From Chitinophaga sp. GbtcB8 (GTDB taxonomy: Bacteria > Bacteroidota > Bacteroidia > Chitinophagales > Chitinophagaceae), in NCBI RefSeq assembly GCF_019091455.1, contig NZ_JAGXJN010000014.1, positions 88,241-147,196 of the forward strand: a stretch of 58,956 nt of DNA, in the 5' to 3' direction. Position numbers and translations under genes: made by a program. Under the pieces are notes generated by a model that had not been told where the DNA came from, made no database searches, and was given only the letters and a program-made list of their open reading frames with translations. Each line of letters starts with the position of its first letter. The stretch's first letter is position 1. Positions 8,798-18,323 of this stretch are shown piece after piece.

Positions 8798-10532
8798 ACT
8801 CCACTTTTATAACGGTAGTACGCTTACCGACCCCATTTTCATTGAACGGCTCTATACAGAAATAATAGGGTTGATCTTTTTCCATGGCAGAGAAGTAATA
8901 TTCGTTATTACCATATACCATAATGCTGGTGTACAGCTTATCCGCTGCGGGACCGGTATAAATAGTATAGCCGGTAGCGTTATTACTGCTTTGCCATTTA
9001 AGCCAGGCATTCCGCCGCTCACTGTTGCCCCGCAATGCAATAAACTCTTTTACTGTATCCGGCACGCTGCCTTTACCCAGGCCAAACACGCGTAAGCCGC
9101 TAATGGCAAACTTACCGGAGGGCATGTGCACATTTTCCATTTTTATATACCGGGCCTGCACGGGCGTTGCAAGGGGAATATAGTCATGCGGTACATCTGT
9201 AGTATTGCGGCTTTTATCGGTTAGCAGCTTCCAGGTGCGGCCATCTGTGGAGCTATAGAGCTTATATTGATGGTACAGGCCGGGTTGCTTGCCCATGATG
9301 GTAGCATCCTGGTCTGCGTAGTTGATCTGTACGGCGTGTATGGTGCTCAACTGTCCCAGGTCTGTCTGGATCCATTCCCCCTTATTGCCGGTAGCAGCAC
9401 TCCAGTAGGTTTTAATATTTTCATCTACCGCATTATTGGGGGCATAAGCACCGTAGGTGGAGGATACCTGTACGGGTTTATTATAGTTCAGCAACATCCA
9501 GCCGGTAAACAGGCTTTTAGCTGCAGCAGCAGCCGGCAGGTAATGCGGGTAGTCGCCATAAGCAGTGTTACAGAACAATACATCATCCTTATCAAAACCG
9601 GCCGGCCATATGCCGATCCTTCTTTCAAAATTATTTTTGGTACCGATCACGATGGTAGATACATGCCACCAGTTACCATACGTATCCTGGTAAGTAGCCC
9701 CATGACCGGCGCCCCGTGCAAACCCGCCGGGTTTGTATGAAAAGGGGTTGTGTGATTGATAGGTAAAAGGGCCCAGGGGCTGTTTGCTTACATACACACC
9801 ATCCCCATACCCGCTGAACTCTGTACCTGGTGCGCCGTATTGCAGGTAATACAGGCCATTGTGCTTATTCATCCAGGCGCCTTCTATAAAGGGTTTCAGG
9901 AAAGTATTATCATTATGCTCTCCAAAACGTTCCCAGCCATGCAAAGTATCGTTTAGCCGTATGAGTGACCTGCGCTCGCCAATGGGTTGTAATGTTTTAC
10001 GGTCCACTTCCTGCCCGTAAACGGGAAACTCGTTGCTGGAGCCATGGTACAGGTACAAACGTCCATCATCATCTGCAAAAAAAGCAGGGTCCCATGCGCC
10101 TGCCTGGAAAGAATCTACCGCCTCTTTCCAGCTGTCTATACGGGGATTCTTACTCATCCACAAAGGAAAATTTTTGGAGTAGGTTGATCCGATCACCAAC
10201 AAACTATCGCCCAGCACTACCGTAGCCGGTGCGCACAGCTCATCGTACACATGGTGCCATGGTTTCAGGAATTTACGGGGTACAAAATGCCATTGCAGCA
10301 TATCATGACTCCACCAGTAACCCCATTGGTTGGTAGAAAAAAGATAATAATCGCCTTTGAATAACGTAATGGTAGGATCCGCTGTGGCACGGTGTTTACC
10401 CTGGGTTACAAAGTTCGGGATAGGGCAGTACCCATAGTCAACATTAATAGGATTGCAGTAAGTTTTTTGCTGGGCCGTTATGCCGGTAAGCGGTATTAAG
10501 CACGGCAATAGCAGCACTAATCTTTTTCGCAT
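8796..10532 (-). CDS. Glycoside hydrolase family 43 protein with discoidin and FN3 domains
   Basis: A secreted 578-residue glycosidase. After a signal peptide (LVLLLPCLIPLTGITAQ) comes a five-bladed propeller of the GH43 type: ADPTITLFKGDYYLFS supplies the catalytic base Asp (near residue 52), AWDPAFFADDDGRLYLYHG the pKa-modulating Asp, and EGAWMNKHNGLYYLQYG the proton-donor Glu. Next is an F5/8 type C (discoidin) carbohydrate-binding domain around residues 345-480 (NAVDENIKTYWSAATG, ARYIKMENV), then a fibronectin type III-like domain. The family cleaves arabinan, xylan or galactan side chains; no SusC/D pair is nearby, so the substrate is unknown. Confidence 0.85.
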   Translation of the reverse strand: MRKRLVLLLPCLIPLTGITAQQKTYCNPINVDYGYCPIPNFVTQGKHRATADPTITLFKGDYYLFSTNQWGYWWSHDMLQWHFVPRKFLKPWHHVYDELCAPATVVLGDSLLVIGSTYSKNFPLWMSKNPRIDSWKEAVDSFQAGAWDPAFFADDDGRLYLYHGSSNEFPVYGQEVDRKTLQPIGERRSLIRLNDTLHGWERFGEHNDNTFLKPFIEGAWMNKHNGLYYLQYGAPGTEFSGYGDGVYVSKQPLGPFTYQSHNPFSYKPGGFARGAGHGATYQDTYGNWWHVSTIVIGTKNNFERRIGIWPAGFDKDDVLFCNTAYGDYPHYLPAAAAAKSLFTGWMLLNYNKPVQVSSTYGAYAPNNAVDENIKTYWSAATGNKGEWIQTDLGQLSTIHAVQINYADQDATIMGKQPGLYHQYKLYSSTDGRTWKLLTDKSRNTTDVPHDYIPLATPVQARYIKMENVHMPSGKFAISGLRVFGLGKGSVPDTVKEFIALRGNSERRNAWLKWQSSNNATGYTIYTGPAADKLYTSIMVYGNNEYYFSAMEKDQPYYFCIEPFNENGVGKRTTVIKVE

Positions 10533-10567
10533 GGCTGTTCCGTTTTTGTATCTGTAGTATTAAAAGT

Positions 10568-10600
10568 AAAAAAAATCCCGTTCACCGGAAGATGAACGGG
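10568..10600 (-). terminator. Intrinsic terminator of the Spy-like gene
   Basis: On the minus strand, arms CCCGTTCA and TGAACGGG around an eight-base loop are followed by ATTTTTTTT. It lies between the stop at 10660 and the GH43 start at 10532. Confidence 0.85.
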
Positions 10601-10659
10601 GATACCTTACTTTAACCTAATTGTTCTTTATTGGAATAGTCATGACTGAGACTAAAATG

Positions 10660-11052
10660 TTATGTTTTGCCGGGTGTGGTTTTGCCCGGTAGCTGCCGGT
10701 CCTGCAGGCGCTGGGCGCGCTGCCAGCGCTCCTGGCTTTTAATCATCCACTGCTGGTATTGTACATACTGTGTGGCGGAGAGCAGGGCTTTTACCTGGTC
10801 AGCATGTGTTTGCTGTAAGCGGTGCAGCTGTGCATCTTTTTCTGCGCTGCTGAGCGTTTCATTCCGGCGTATGCTTTTGGCCTGGCGGCGGAAGCTGGTT
10901 TCAATATTCTGCAGCTGCCTGCTTTGCGGGCTGGTGAGGGCCAGCTCCTGTTTCATTTTGCGGCTTAATTTATGGTGAAGCATGGTGCTGTCCTGCGCAA
11001 AGGCAATACTGCAGGTGCTGAGCATTATAAACAAGGCGGGTAGCAGCTTCAT
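10660..11052 (-). CDS. Small secreted Spy/CpxP-like protein (hypothetical)
   Basis: A 130-residue protein with a signal peptide (LPALFIMLSTCSIAFAQ) and an entirely helical, basic, Gln/Arg-rich mature part. The stretch ELALTSPQSRQLQNIE resembles the LTxxQ repeat of periplasmic Spy/CpxP chaperones, and Bacteroidota often have such short proteins. No catalytic residues are evident. It is monocistronic, with terminators on both sides. Family assignment is tentative. Confidence 0.7.
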   Translation of the reverse strand: MKLLPALFIMLSTCSIAFAQDSTMLHHKLSRKMKQELALTSPQSRQLQNIETSFRRQAKSIRRNETLSSAEKDAQLHRLQQTHADQVKALLSATQYVQYQQWMIKSQERWQRAQRLQDRQLPGKTTPGKT

Positions 11053-11101
11053 ATAGATTGATGGTTTACTTTCATATAGACCGGATGGGGCACCAAAGGT
11101 T

Positions 11102-11137
11102 TAAAAACAGAAAAGCCCACGGTGAAAACCGCAGGCT
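11102..11137 (-). terminator. Intrinsic terminator of glutamine synthetase
   Basis: On the minus strand AGCC-tg-CGGT pairs with ACCG-tg-GGCT across a tetraloop, with a small symmetric internal loop, followed by TTTTCTGTTTTT. It starts 29 bases after the stop codon. Confidence 0.75.
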
Positions 11138-11165
11138 AATCATACACCAAAACAATCTTACGGTT

Positions 11166-13361
11166 TTATCGCAAGAAAAGCAGCTCTCTGTACTTGGGCA
11201 GTGCCCATAGTTTGTCATCCACTAAAAACTCCAGTTTGTCGGAGTGGTAACGGATCACTTCAAAGTACGGCTTAATTTTTTCACAGTAATCTACCGCTTT
11301 CTGACGGCTGTCAGTGAGCTTATTTGTCACTTTACGCGCCTCAATCATAGCCTGTACATTCTCACTGATGACATTAATATGTTCAGCTATTTTACCAGCT
11401 ATCTGTTTTTGTGCTTTTACGGCATCTTCACCTAAACCAATGTCCTTTAATCCGCGGATGTTTTCGATCAGCGTGTTCTGGTAGCTGATAGCAGCCGGCA
11501 GAATGGTGTTGGTGGCCAGGTCGCCAATTACGCGGGCTTCGATCTGTACTCTCTTCACATAATCTTCCAGCAGTATTTCGTGGCGTGCATGCAGCTCTTT
11601 TTCATTGTAAACGCCGGTTTCCGTGAACAGCTTGGCTGCTTTGGGAGTTACCAGGGCATCCAGTGCCTGCGGTGTAGTTTTAATATTCGGCAAACCTCTT
11701 TTTTCTGCTTCTATAGCCCATTCTTCGCTGTAGCCGTCGCCTTCGAATAAAACTTTTTCCGAATCTACAATATATTTCCGAAGAGTTTGCATGATGGCAA
11801 TCTCTTTTTTCTCGCCTTTTTCGATCAGGGAATCCACTTCTTTTTTGAACACCTGCAGGGTTTTAGCCATGATGGTGTTGAGGGTGGTCATAGCGGAAGC
11901 ACAGTTTGCAGAAGAACCTACCGCGCGGAACTCAAACTTGTTACCGGTAAAGGCAAACGGAGAGGTACGGTTACGGTCGGTGTTATCCAGCATCAGTTCC
12001 GGAATGTGGCGGTGCAGATCCAGTTTCAGGATAGCTTCATCCTGCTCATCAAACTTGTTGTTTACGCGGGTCTTAACTTCCTGCAATACTTCAAACAGGT
12101 ACTTACCTACGAAAACGGAGATGATAGCGGGAGGCGCTTCGTTAGCACCCAGACGGAAGTCGTTGCTGGCAGAAGCAATGGAAGCACGCATCAGGTCTGC
12201 ATAGTCATGCACGGCTTTGATGGTGTTCACAAAGAAGGTCAGGAACATGAGGTTGGTCTTGGGTGTTTTACCCGGGGCCAGCAGGTTCACACCGGTATCG
12301 GTGGCCATGCTCCAGTTGTTGTGCTTACCTGAACCGTTAATGCCTGCAAAAGGTTTCTCATGCAGTAACGCTTTCAGTTTGTGACGTTTAGACACTTTAT
12401 TCATTACGTCCATCAGCAGGGAGTTGTGATCCACTGCAATGTTCACTTCTTCAAAGATAGGAGCGCACTCAAACTGAGAAGGAGCCACCTCGTTATGGCG
12501 GGTTCTCAGCGGAATGCCCAGCTTGTAAGACTCTTCTTCAAAATCGCGCATAAATGCGTAGGCGCGTTCCGGTATGGAGCCAAAGTAGTGGTCTTCCAGC
12601 TGCTGACCTTTGGAAGGTGCGTGACCTACCACGGTACGGCCGCACATGATCAGGTCAGGGCGGGCATTAGCCAGGTTTTCGTCAACCAGGAAGTATTCCT
12701 GCTCCCAACCCAGGGTAGCGGTTACTTTGGTTACATTTTTATCAAAATAGTTACATACGTCTACAGCAGCTTTATCCAGCGCAGACAGTGCTTTCAGCAG
12801 CGGCGCCTTGTAATCCAGTGATTCACCGGTATAGGCTACAAAAATGGTAGGTATGCAAAGTGTTTTACCATATCCTTGTTCTATAATAAAAGCAGGAGAG
12901 GAGGGATCCCATGCAGTATAACCGCGGGCTTCAAAAGTAGCGCGGATACCGCCGCTGGGGAAGCTGGAAGCATCAGGCTCCTGTTGTACCAGTGCATCGC
13001 CGTCAAAAGTTTCAATAGCAGAGCCATCGCTTTTAATGGTGAAGAAAGAGTCATGCTTTTCGGCCGTAGTACCGGTAAGGGGTTGGAACCAGTGGGTAAA
13101 GTGGGTTACACCTTTTTTCATGGCCCATTGTTTCAAACCAGCGGCAATCTGGTCGGCCATTTTACGTTCGATCTTAGAGCCAGCTTTAATGGAATTCATT
13201 AAGCTTTTATAAGCTTCGTCACTCAGATTCTCGCGCAGAACTTTCCCAGTGAAGACATTACTGCCAAACACTTCGGTGATTTTCCCGTTGAATTGTTCGG
13301 GTTTAATTTTTAAATCAACACCGGAAAGGTTTTCCAGCGCATTGAAGCGTAAAGATTGCAT
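11166..13361 (-). CDS. glnN: Glutamine synthetase type III
   Basis: ATP-dependent synthesis of glutamine from glutamate and ammonia. The 731-residue length identifies the large dodecameric GSIII class typical of Bacteroidota and cyanobacteria. Visible motifs include GGIRATFEARGYTAWDPSSP in the N-terminal part, the metal-binding EQEYFLV near residue 220, GINGSGKHNNWSM for ATP/glutamate binding, and NRTSPFAFTGNKFEFRAVGSS with the conserved Arg and Glu. The C-terminal helical extension (about 170 residues) is the GSIII-specific C-domain. The 500-base region upstream probably holds its promoter, but no clear box is seen. Nitrogen regulation is likely but not shown here. Confidence 0.95.
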   Translation of the reverse strand: MQSLRFNALENLSGVDLKIKPEQFNGKITEVFGSNVFTGKVLRENLSDEAYKSLMNSIKAGSKIERKMADQIAAGLKQWAMKKGVTHFTHWFQPLTGTTAEKHDSFFTIKSDGSAIETFDGDALVQQEPDASSFPSGGIRATFEARGYTAWDPSSPAFIIEQGYGKTLCIPTIFVAYTGESLDYKAPLLKALSALDKAAVDVCNYFDKNVTKVTATLGWEQEYFLVDENLANARPDLIMCGRTVVGHAPSKGQQLEDHYFGSIPERAYAFMRDFEEESYKLGIPLRTRHNEVAPSQFECAPIFEEVNIAVDHNSLLMDVMNKVSKRHKLKALLHEKPFAGINGSGKHNNWSMATDTGVNLLAPGKTPKTNLMFLTFFVNTIKAVHDYADLMRASIASASNDFRLGANEAPPAIISVFVGKYLFEVLQEVKTRVNNKFDEQDEAILKLDLHRHIPELMLDNTDRNRTSPFAFTGNKFEFRAVGSSANCASAMTTLNTIMAKTLQVFKKEVDSLIEKGEKKEIAIMQTLRKYIVDSEKVLFEGDGYSEEWAIEAEKRGLPNIKTTPQALDALVTPKAAKLFTETGVYNEKELHARHEILLEDYVKRVQIEARVIGDLATNTILPAAISYQNTLIENIRGLKDIGLGEDAVKAQKQIAGKIAEHINVISENVQAMIEARKVTNKLTDSRQKAVDYCEKIKPYFEVIRYHSDKLEFLVDDKLWALPKYRELLFLR

Positions 13362-13830
13362 GCTGTAATTGATTTTATACTAAGTAAAGTAATTTTACAC
13401 AAAAAAACATCCATTACGTAATATAAACAAGAAGTTTATTGTTTTTTGCTAAAAAATTTCATTTTGACAGTAAAAGAAGTGAATTTTTTAATTTTTCAAC
13501 AAAAAAATGGGCGAGAAGGTTTCGGAACTGATACATTAAAAAAACAACTATATGAAATTGATTACTTAGGTAATCAGTAAGAAACGATTGATGGAAAAGT
13601 GCAATGATCAAATAAGACAAGCCAGGGGTAAGGGTTATGGCCTGTTATATGCTGTAGCAGCCTCAAAAATGACCTTAAATATATAACGTACGTAGTTTTT
13701 CTCCCTCAAACGTCGTTCTATCGCCCAAGGCAACATTAACCAGTGCCATAAAAAAGGGGTTAAAGCCACCAGCCACCCCGTTTTACACAGCTGCCTGCCT
13801 TTAATCCGGTTATACCTACCCGTTAGCCCC
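13362..13830. other. Long intergenic region between glnN and purL
   Basis: About 470 bases without a credible gene. It is AT-rich near glnN, and contains the small palindrome GATTAC-TTAG-GTAATC (13560-13575), a possible regulator site. The right half is C-rich (CCACCAGCCACCCC) and leads into the purL promoter. No RNA fold could be recognised by eye. Confidence 0.5.
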
Positions 13831-13861
13831 TTGTCAATTGCAGGAAATTTAGCTAGGTTTG
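13831..13861 (+). promoter_or_regulatory. Promoter of purL
   Basis: TTG at 13831-13833, 20-base spacer, then TAGGTTTG at 13854-13861, matching the Bacteroidota consensus TAnnTTTG. Transcription should begin near 13867, so the ATG at 13901 is the start rather than upstream in-frame codons. Confidence 0.7.
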
Positions 13862-13900
13862 CATTTCTTTCATACTACAAGTCTACAATTACCTAAATAC

Positions 13901-16156
13901 ATGCAAAGCACTGTAGAAACTTCCGATAAATTAATAAATACCACCGTAGAAACGGCAGAACAATTAGGACTTACCGCAGACGAATTTGAACGTATAAAAA
14001 CCATCCTGGGCCGTGTGCCCAACTTTACGGAGCTGAGTATGTACTCCGTAATGTGGAGTGAGCATTGCAGCTACAAAAACTCCATTGTATGGCTAAAATC
14101 CCTGCCCCGTGATGGCGAACGCCTGCTGGTAAAGGCCGGTGAGGAAAATGCAGGGCTGGTAGATATTGGCGATGGTTATGCCTGCGTATTTAAAATAGAA
14201 TCACATAACCACCCCAGCGCTATTGAGCCCTTCCAGGGTGCTGCAACGGGTGTGGGCGGTATACACCGCGATATTTTTACCATGGGCGCACGCCCTATTG
14301 CCGCGCTGAACTCCCTGCGTTTTGGCAACCTGAAAGATGCAAAAACACAACACCTGCTGAAAGGTATTGTACATGGCATTGGCCACTATGGCAACTGCTT
14401 TGGCGTACCTACTGTTGGTGGCGAAGCATATTTTGAAGACTGCTACGGTACCAACCCGCTGGTAAATGCCATGAGCGTAGGTATTGTAAAAGTTGGGCAA
14501 ACCGTTTCCGCTACTTCCTATGGCCCCGGCAACCCGGTATTCATAGTTGGTTCCGCTACTGGTAAAGACGGTATTGGCGGGGCTTCCTTTGCCAGTGCAG
14601 ACATTACGGAAGAAAGCGCAGAAGACCTGCCAGCTGTGCAGGTAGGAGATCCCTTCCAGGAAAAGAAGCTGCTGGAAGCCTGCCTGGAAGTAATTAAGAC
14701 CAATGCCCTGGTAGGTATGCAGGATATGGGCGCAGCCGGTATCACTTGCTCCACCGCGGAAATGAGCGCTAAAGGCGAACATGGCATGAACATTTACCTG
14801 GATAAGGTACCTACCCGCCAGGAGAACATGAAAGCCTGGGAAATGCTGCTGAGCGAAAGCCAGGAAAGAATGCTGATAGTAGTGCACAAAGGCCGGGAGG
14901 CTGAAGTGCTGAAAATATTTGAAAAATGGGATCTGCACTGTGTACAGATCGGTGAGGTAACCAAAGAGCCGCACCTGAAGTTCTATATGAATGGCGTGCT
15001 GGAGGCAGATGTGCCTGCGGAAAGCCTGGTGCTGGGTGGCGGAGCTCCCCAATACCACCGCGCTTATACAGAGCCGGCTTATTTTGAAAAGATCAAAGCA
15101 TTTGACGTGCAGAACGTGCAGGATACCCTGCACCCGCGTTTTGTAGCAGAAAGGCTGGTAAAGCTGCCGAACATAGCTTCCAAACGCTGGATCTACACTC
15201 AGTATGACAGCATGGTAGGTACGGCCAATGCCAGCACCAATGCGCCCAGCGATGCGGCTATTGTGCTGGTAAAAGGAAGCAAGAAAGCGCTGGCCGTTAC
15301 CACGGATTGTAACAGCCGCTATGTATTTGCCAGCCCGCATATTGGCGGACAGATAGCGGTAGCAGAAGCTGCCCGTAACATTGTGTGCAGCGGTGGAGAG
15401 CCGGTAGCCATTACCAACTGCCTGAACTTTGGCAACCCATATGATCCTGAAGTGTACTACCAGTTTGTACATGCCATTAAAGGAATGGGAGAGGCCTGCC
15501 GCAAGTTTAACACACCGGTTACCGGTGGTAATGTAAGCTTCTACAACCAGAGCCCGGATGGGCCGGTGTATCCTACACCTACCATTGGCATGTTAGGTAT
15601 ACTGGACAGCCTGGAGCAGCGTATTACCCTGAACTTTAAAGAAGCCGGTCACCTGGTATACCTGGTAGGCCGCAGCCGTAATGATATTAACAGCTCTGAA
15701 TACCTGCACAAGATCATTGGTATTGAGCACAGCCCGGCGCCGCATTTTCACCTGGAAGAAGAACACCAGCTGCAGGTGGCTATTGCCAAGCTGAATAAAG
15801 CAGGTTTGATTCAGTCCGCACACGATGTAAGCGAAGGCGGCCTGTTTGTAACCCTGCTGGAAAGCGCTATGGCCAGTGGTTTGGGCTTTGATGTACACAC
15901 CAATAATAACTTCCGTAAAGATGCCTACCTGTTTGGCGAAAGCCAGAGCCGGGTGGTAGTTACCGTAAAACCGGAGAATAAGGAGAAGTTTGAGGCTTTA
16001 CTGCATGGATTGGTAGATGCTACAGACCACTCTGTACGCAGCGAAAAAATAGGTGTGGTAAAAGGTGAGCATGTGGTTATAGACGGGGAAGACTGGGGTA
16101 AAGTAGGCGAGTGGAAAGCGTTATATGACACTGCAATAGAAAACCATCTGCAATAA
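13901..16156 (+). CDS. purL: Phosphoribosylformylglycinamidine synthase subunit PurL
   Basis: FGAM synthetase, fourth step of purine synthesis: ATP-dependent amidation of FGAR using ammonia delivered by PurQ/PurS. The 751-residue length is that of the small PurL. The start MQSTVETS is chosen because the promoter occupies 13831-13861. Motifs are SEHCSYKNS near residue 52, with the catalytic His, the ATP/Mg region KIESHNHPSAIEPFQGAATGVGG (split here as KIESHNHPSAIEP and FQGAATGVGG), DMGAAGITCS and the second AIRS-like half with VTGGNVSFYNQ. No purQ or purS is adjacent; it ends in a terminator. Confidence 0.95.
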   Translation: MQSTVETSDKLINTTVETAEQLGLTADEFERIKTILGRVPNFTELSMYSVMWSEHCSYKNSIVWLKSLPRDGERLLVKAGEENAGLVDIGDGYACVFKIESHNHPSAIEPFQGAATGVGGIHRDIFTMGARPIAALNSLRFGNLKDAKTQHLLKGIVHGIGHYGNCFGVPTVGGEAYFEDCYGTNPLVNAMSVGIVKVGQTVSATSYGPGNPVFIVGSATGKDGIGGASFASADITEESAEDLPAVQVGDPFQEKKLLEACLEVIKTNALVGMQDMGAAGITCSTAEMSAKGEHGMNIYLDKVPTRQENMKAWEMLLSESQERMLIVVHKGREAEVLKIFEKWDLHCVQIGEVTKEPHLKFYMNGVLEADVPAESLVLGGGAPQYHRAYTEPAYFEKIKAFDVQNVQDTLHPRFVAERLVKLPNIASKRWIYTQYDSMVGTANASTNAPSDAAIVLVKGSKKALAVTTDCNSRYVFASPHIGGQIAVAEAARNIVCSGGEPVAITNCLNFGNPYDPEVYYQFVHAIKGMGEACRKFNTPVTGGNVSFYNQSPDGPVYPTPTIGMLGILDSLEQRITLNFKEAGHLVYLVGRSRNDINSSEYLHKIIGIEHSPAPHFHLEEEHQLQVAIAKLNKAGLIQSAHDVSEGGLFVTLLESAMASGLGFDVHTNNNFRKDAYLFGESQSRVVVTVKPENKEKFEALLHGLVDATDHSVRSEKIGVVKGEHVVIDGEDWGKVGEWKALYDTAIENHLQ

Positions 16157-16180
16157 AGGGTTAATAGTAAGTAATACAAC

Positions 16181-16216
16181 AAGGGCAAAAGGCGGTTTAA
16201 CTGCTTTTTGCCCTTT
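16181..16216 (+). terminator. Intrinsic terminator of purL
   Basis: AAGGGCAAAA-G-GC pairs with GC-TTTTTGCCCTT around GGTTTAACT. It lies 25 bases after the purL stop. Confidence 0.8.
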
Positions 16217-16279
16217 GTTCTTTAAAAGCTTTTTGGGGCAAATAACACATAGGTTTGTCCCGGTTTATAAAGCGTTTTT

Positions 16280-16322
16280 ATACATACATAGTCAGCAAAC
16301 AAAGGGGTGTATATGTATGTTA
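16280..16322. repeat. Inverted repeat ACATACATA / TATGTATGT
   Basis: Arms of nine or more bases lie about 20 bases apart in an otherwise empty spacer behind purL. It could be an operator or a weak hairpin; nothing else supports either. Confidence 0.4.
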
Positions 16323-16570
16323 TTGTGGATGATTAACTGCTTGAAAATGTGGGGAGTTTCTCGACAGTGGTTGAGTTTCAGCCGCTATAAATGTATTTTA
16401 CACACTTTTAACCGGGGTGTTTAACACTACAGATACATATTATTTGTTTATACAAATCACAAATTTTAAGCAAACGCGGAACGTTGTAGCTTAGTATTTT
16501 ATTATAAGCCATTTAACAGGCTATTAACAAAATGACACGTTCGTGTGATCTTTTGTACGTACAGGAGGCC

Positions 16571-16786
16571 TAATTTTGACAACAGAGAGAAGCAAAATAC
16601 TACATTTAACACAAGAGAATCATTTACACCTTATTATAAAGTTTATTAGAACCATTTGGTTGTTTCTAATTCTATGAGACCAGTTAGTTCTACCATGTCC
16701 TCTGAAAGCTGCAAGCTTTAATTATTTACACCTAGTGAAAGAACTTGATTTGTTGAAAGGGCCGACTGCAGTCGGCCCTATTTTTT
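16571..16786 (+). ncRNA. Candidate small RNA (or tiny peptide gene) with promoter box and strong terminator
   Basis: A TAnnTTTG box (TAATTTTG, 16571-16578) opens a stretch of about 200 bases with no substantial reading frame that ends in a perfect 20-base palindrome plus T-run. A well-placed -33 element is lacking (TTTTG ends at 16555, only 15 bases away). Internal structure: a hairpin TTAGAA-CCA / TGG-TTGT-TTCTAA at 16648-16672, AAAGCT-GCA-AGCTTT near 16705-16720, and AGTTCT pairing with AGAACT around it. The word ATTTACACCT occurs twice, at 16622 and 16724. A 15-codon frame MRPVSSTMSSESCKL lies at 16674-16721. It is not recognised as 6S, tmRNA or RNase P RNA. Confidence 0.4.
16759..16786 (+). 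terminator. Perfect palindromic terminator
   Basis: GGGCCGACTG directly abuts CAGTCGGCCC, giving a 20-base palindrome followed by TATTTTTT. No protein gene on the plus strand ends here, so it must serve the candidate small RNA upstream. Confidence 0.85.
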
Positions 16787-16820
16787 AAAGTTACAAAGTA
16801 CTGCTATTCCATAAACAGAA

Positions 16821-16850
16821 CGTCCCGTAAATCAATTGATCTACGGGACG
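16821..16850 (-). terminator. Terminator hairpin of the alpha-oxoamine synthase gene
   Basis: Arms CGTCCCGTA and TACGGGACG with a 12-base loop lie 23 bases beyond the stop codon of the minus-strand gene. T-runs are short on both sides, so it is a moderate candidate. Confidence 0.6.
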
Positions 16851-16872
16851 TTTGCGTTTACAGCAGCGGGTT

Positions 16873-18114
16873 TTACACCATGGGTATCTCCGCTACTTTA
16901 TATTCTTTCCTGTCCAGCTTTTGCTTGGTTTCGCTGAAAGCTTTCAGGGTTTGTGCAATATCATCATCGCTATGCGCTGCGGTTGGTATCAGGCGGTAAA
17001 TGATCTGCCCTTTTGGTATTACCGGGTATACCACAATAGAGCAGAAGATGTTGTAATTCTCCCGCAGATCCAGGCACATGGCCGTGGCTTCGGGAATATC
17101 ACCCTGCAGGTAGATAGGTGTTACCGGGGAGTTGGTATGCCCGATGTTAAACCCTTTTTCCCGGAGGCCGCGCTGCAGCTTGTTCACATTATCCCACAGC
17201 TTTGCTTTCAGGGCAGGCTGGGTGCGCATGAGCTCCACTCTTTTCAAATGTCCTATTACCAGTGGTAAGGGAACGGATTTGGCAAAGATCTGGGCGCGCA
17301 TATTATAGCGCAGATAGTTAATAATGCCTTTATCGCCGCTCATGAAAGCGCCTATAGAAGCGCCTGATTTGGCAAAGGTGTTGAACAGCAGGTCTATTTT
17401 ATCCTGTACGCCCTGCTCTTCGCCGGTACCGGCGCCGGTTTTACCCATGGTGCCAAAACCATGTGCATCATCCACCAGCAGGCGGAACTCGTATTTATCT
17501 TTCAGCGCGGCAATCTCTTTCAGCTTGCCCTGGTCGCCGGCCATGCCAAACACGCCTTCCGTAACTACCAGTATACCACCACCGGTGGTTTTAATAAGCT
17601 CTACGGCGCGGTTCAGCTGCTTTTCACAATCCACTATGTCATTGTGCTTGAACACGTAACGGTGGCCCTGGTGCAGGCGCAGGCCATCAATAATGCTGGC
17701 GTGGCATTCCGCATCATACACAATCACATCCCGGCGGTTACATACGGCGTCAATAGCGCTCATAATGCCCTGGTAGCCATAGTTCAGCAGAGTAGTATCC
17801 TCTTTCCCCATGTAATCAGACAGCTCTTTTTCCAACTGCTCATGGTAATTGGTGTTACCGCTCATCATACGGGCGCCCATAGGGGCGGCTAAGCCAAAAT
17901 CTGCTGCAGCCTTTGCATCTGTGGCGCGTACTTCCGGATGGTTGGCCAGGCCCAGGTAGTTATTCAGGCTCCATACAATTTTTTCCCGGCCTCTGAAGTT
18001 CATACGCGGGCCAATTTCCCCTTCCAGCTTGGGGAAAGCAAAATAGCCATGGGCTCTTTCAGAATGCTCCCCAATGGGACCTCTGTGCTTCAGCAGCTTC
18101 TCAAATATATCCAT
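16873..18114 (-). CDS. PLP-dependent alpha-oxoamine synthase (serine palmitoyltransferase/KBL-like)
   Basis: A 413-residue cytoplasmic enzyme of the family that condenses an amino acid with an acyl-CoA (serine palmitoyltransferase, glycine C-acetyltransferase, AONS, cysteate acyltransferase). Family marks: NNYLGLANHP near 51-60, GARMMSGNTNYHEQLE near 80-95, the PLP-stacking His138 in ECHASIIDG, D215/H218 in VDDAHGFG and the Schiff-base lysine K249 in NTFAKSGASIG. The segment GARMMSGN departs from the GSR signature of classic serine palmitoyltransferase. In Bacteroidota such paralogues make sphingolipid or sulfonolipid bases, but the substrate cannot be fixed from sequence. A TAnnTTTG box on the minus strand (18155-18162) lies 41 bases upstream. 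Confidence 0.85.
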   Translation of the reverse strand: MDIFEKLLKHRGPIGEHSERAHGYFAFPKLEGEIGPRMNFRGREKIVWSLNNYLGLANHPEVRATDAKAAADFGLAAPMGARMMSGNTNYHEQLEKELSDYMGKEDTTLLNYGYQGIMSAIDAVCNRRDVIVYDAECHASIIDGLRLHQGHRYVFKHNDIVDCEKQLNRAVELIKTTGGGILVVTEGVFGMAGDQGKLKEIAALKDKYEFRLLVDDAHGFGTMGKTGAGTGEEQGVQDKIDLLFNTFAKSGASIGAFMSGDKGIINYLRYNMRAQIFAKSVPLPLVIGHLKRVELMRTQPALKAKLWDNVNKLQRGLREKGFNIGHTNSPVTPIYLQGDIPEATAMCLDLRENYNIFCSIVVYPVIPKGQIIYRLIPTAAHSDDDIAQTLKAFSETKQKLDRKEYKVAEIPMV

Positions 18115-18154
18115 ATGTTAATTAATGATTAATTGTGATCATTAAAAATCGGCA

Positions 18155-18162
18155 CAAAGGTA
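18155..18162 (-). promoter_or_regulatory. Possible -7 box of the alpha-oxoamine synthase gene
   Basis: Minus-strand TACCTTTG fits TAnnTTTG and is 41 bases before the start codon. No TTTG is found at the expected -33 position, so confidence is moderate. Confidence 0.4.
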
Positions 18163-18323
18163 TTAAATAATTACTTTTTGTAATCTTCCATTACTTTTGT
18201 TCCCGCTTACCAAAACAATAAAATTTCATTCATCACCAGGAAGCCGCCTGTATACAGTGAACCGGAAAGGCAAACCTGGGGCATCGCTTCATAGAACGGT
18301 TTTAAAAAAATAATGTCTCTGTC

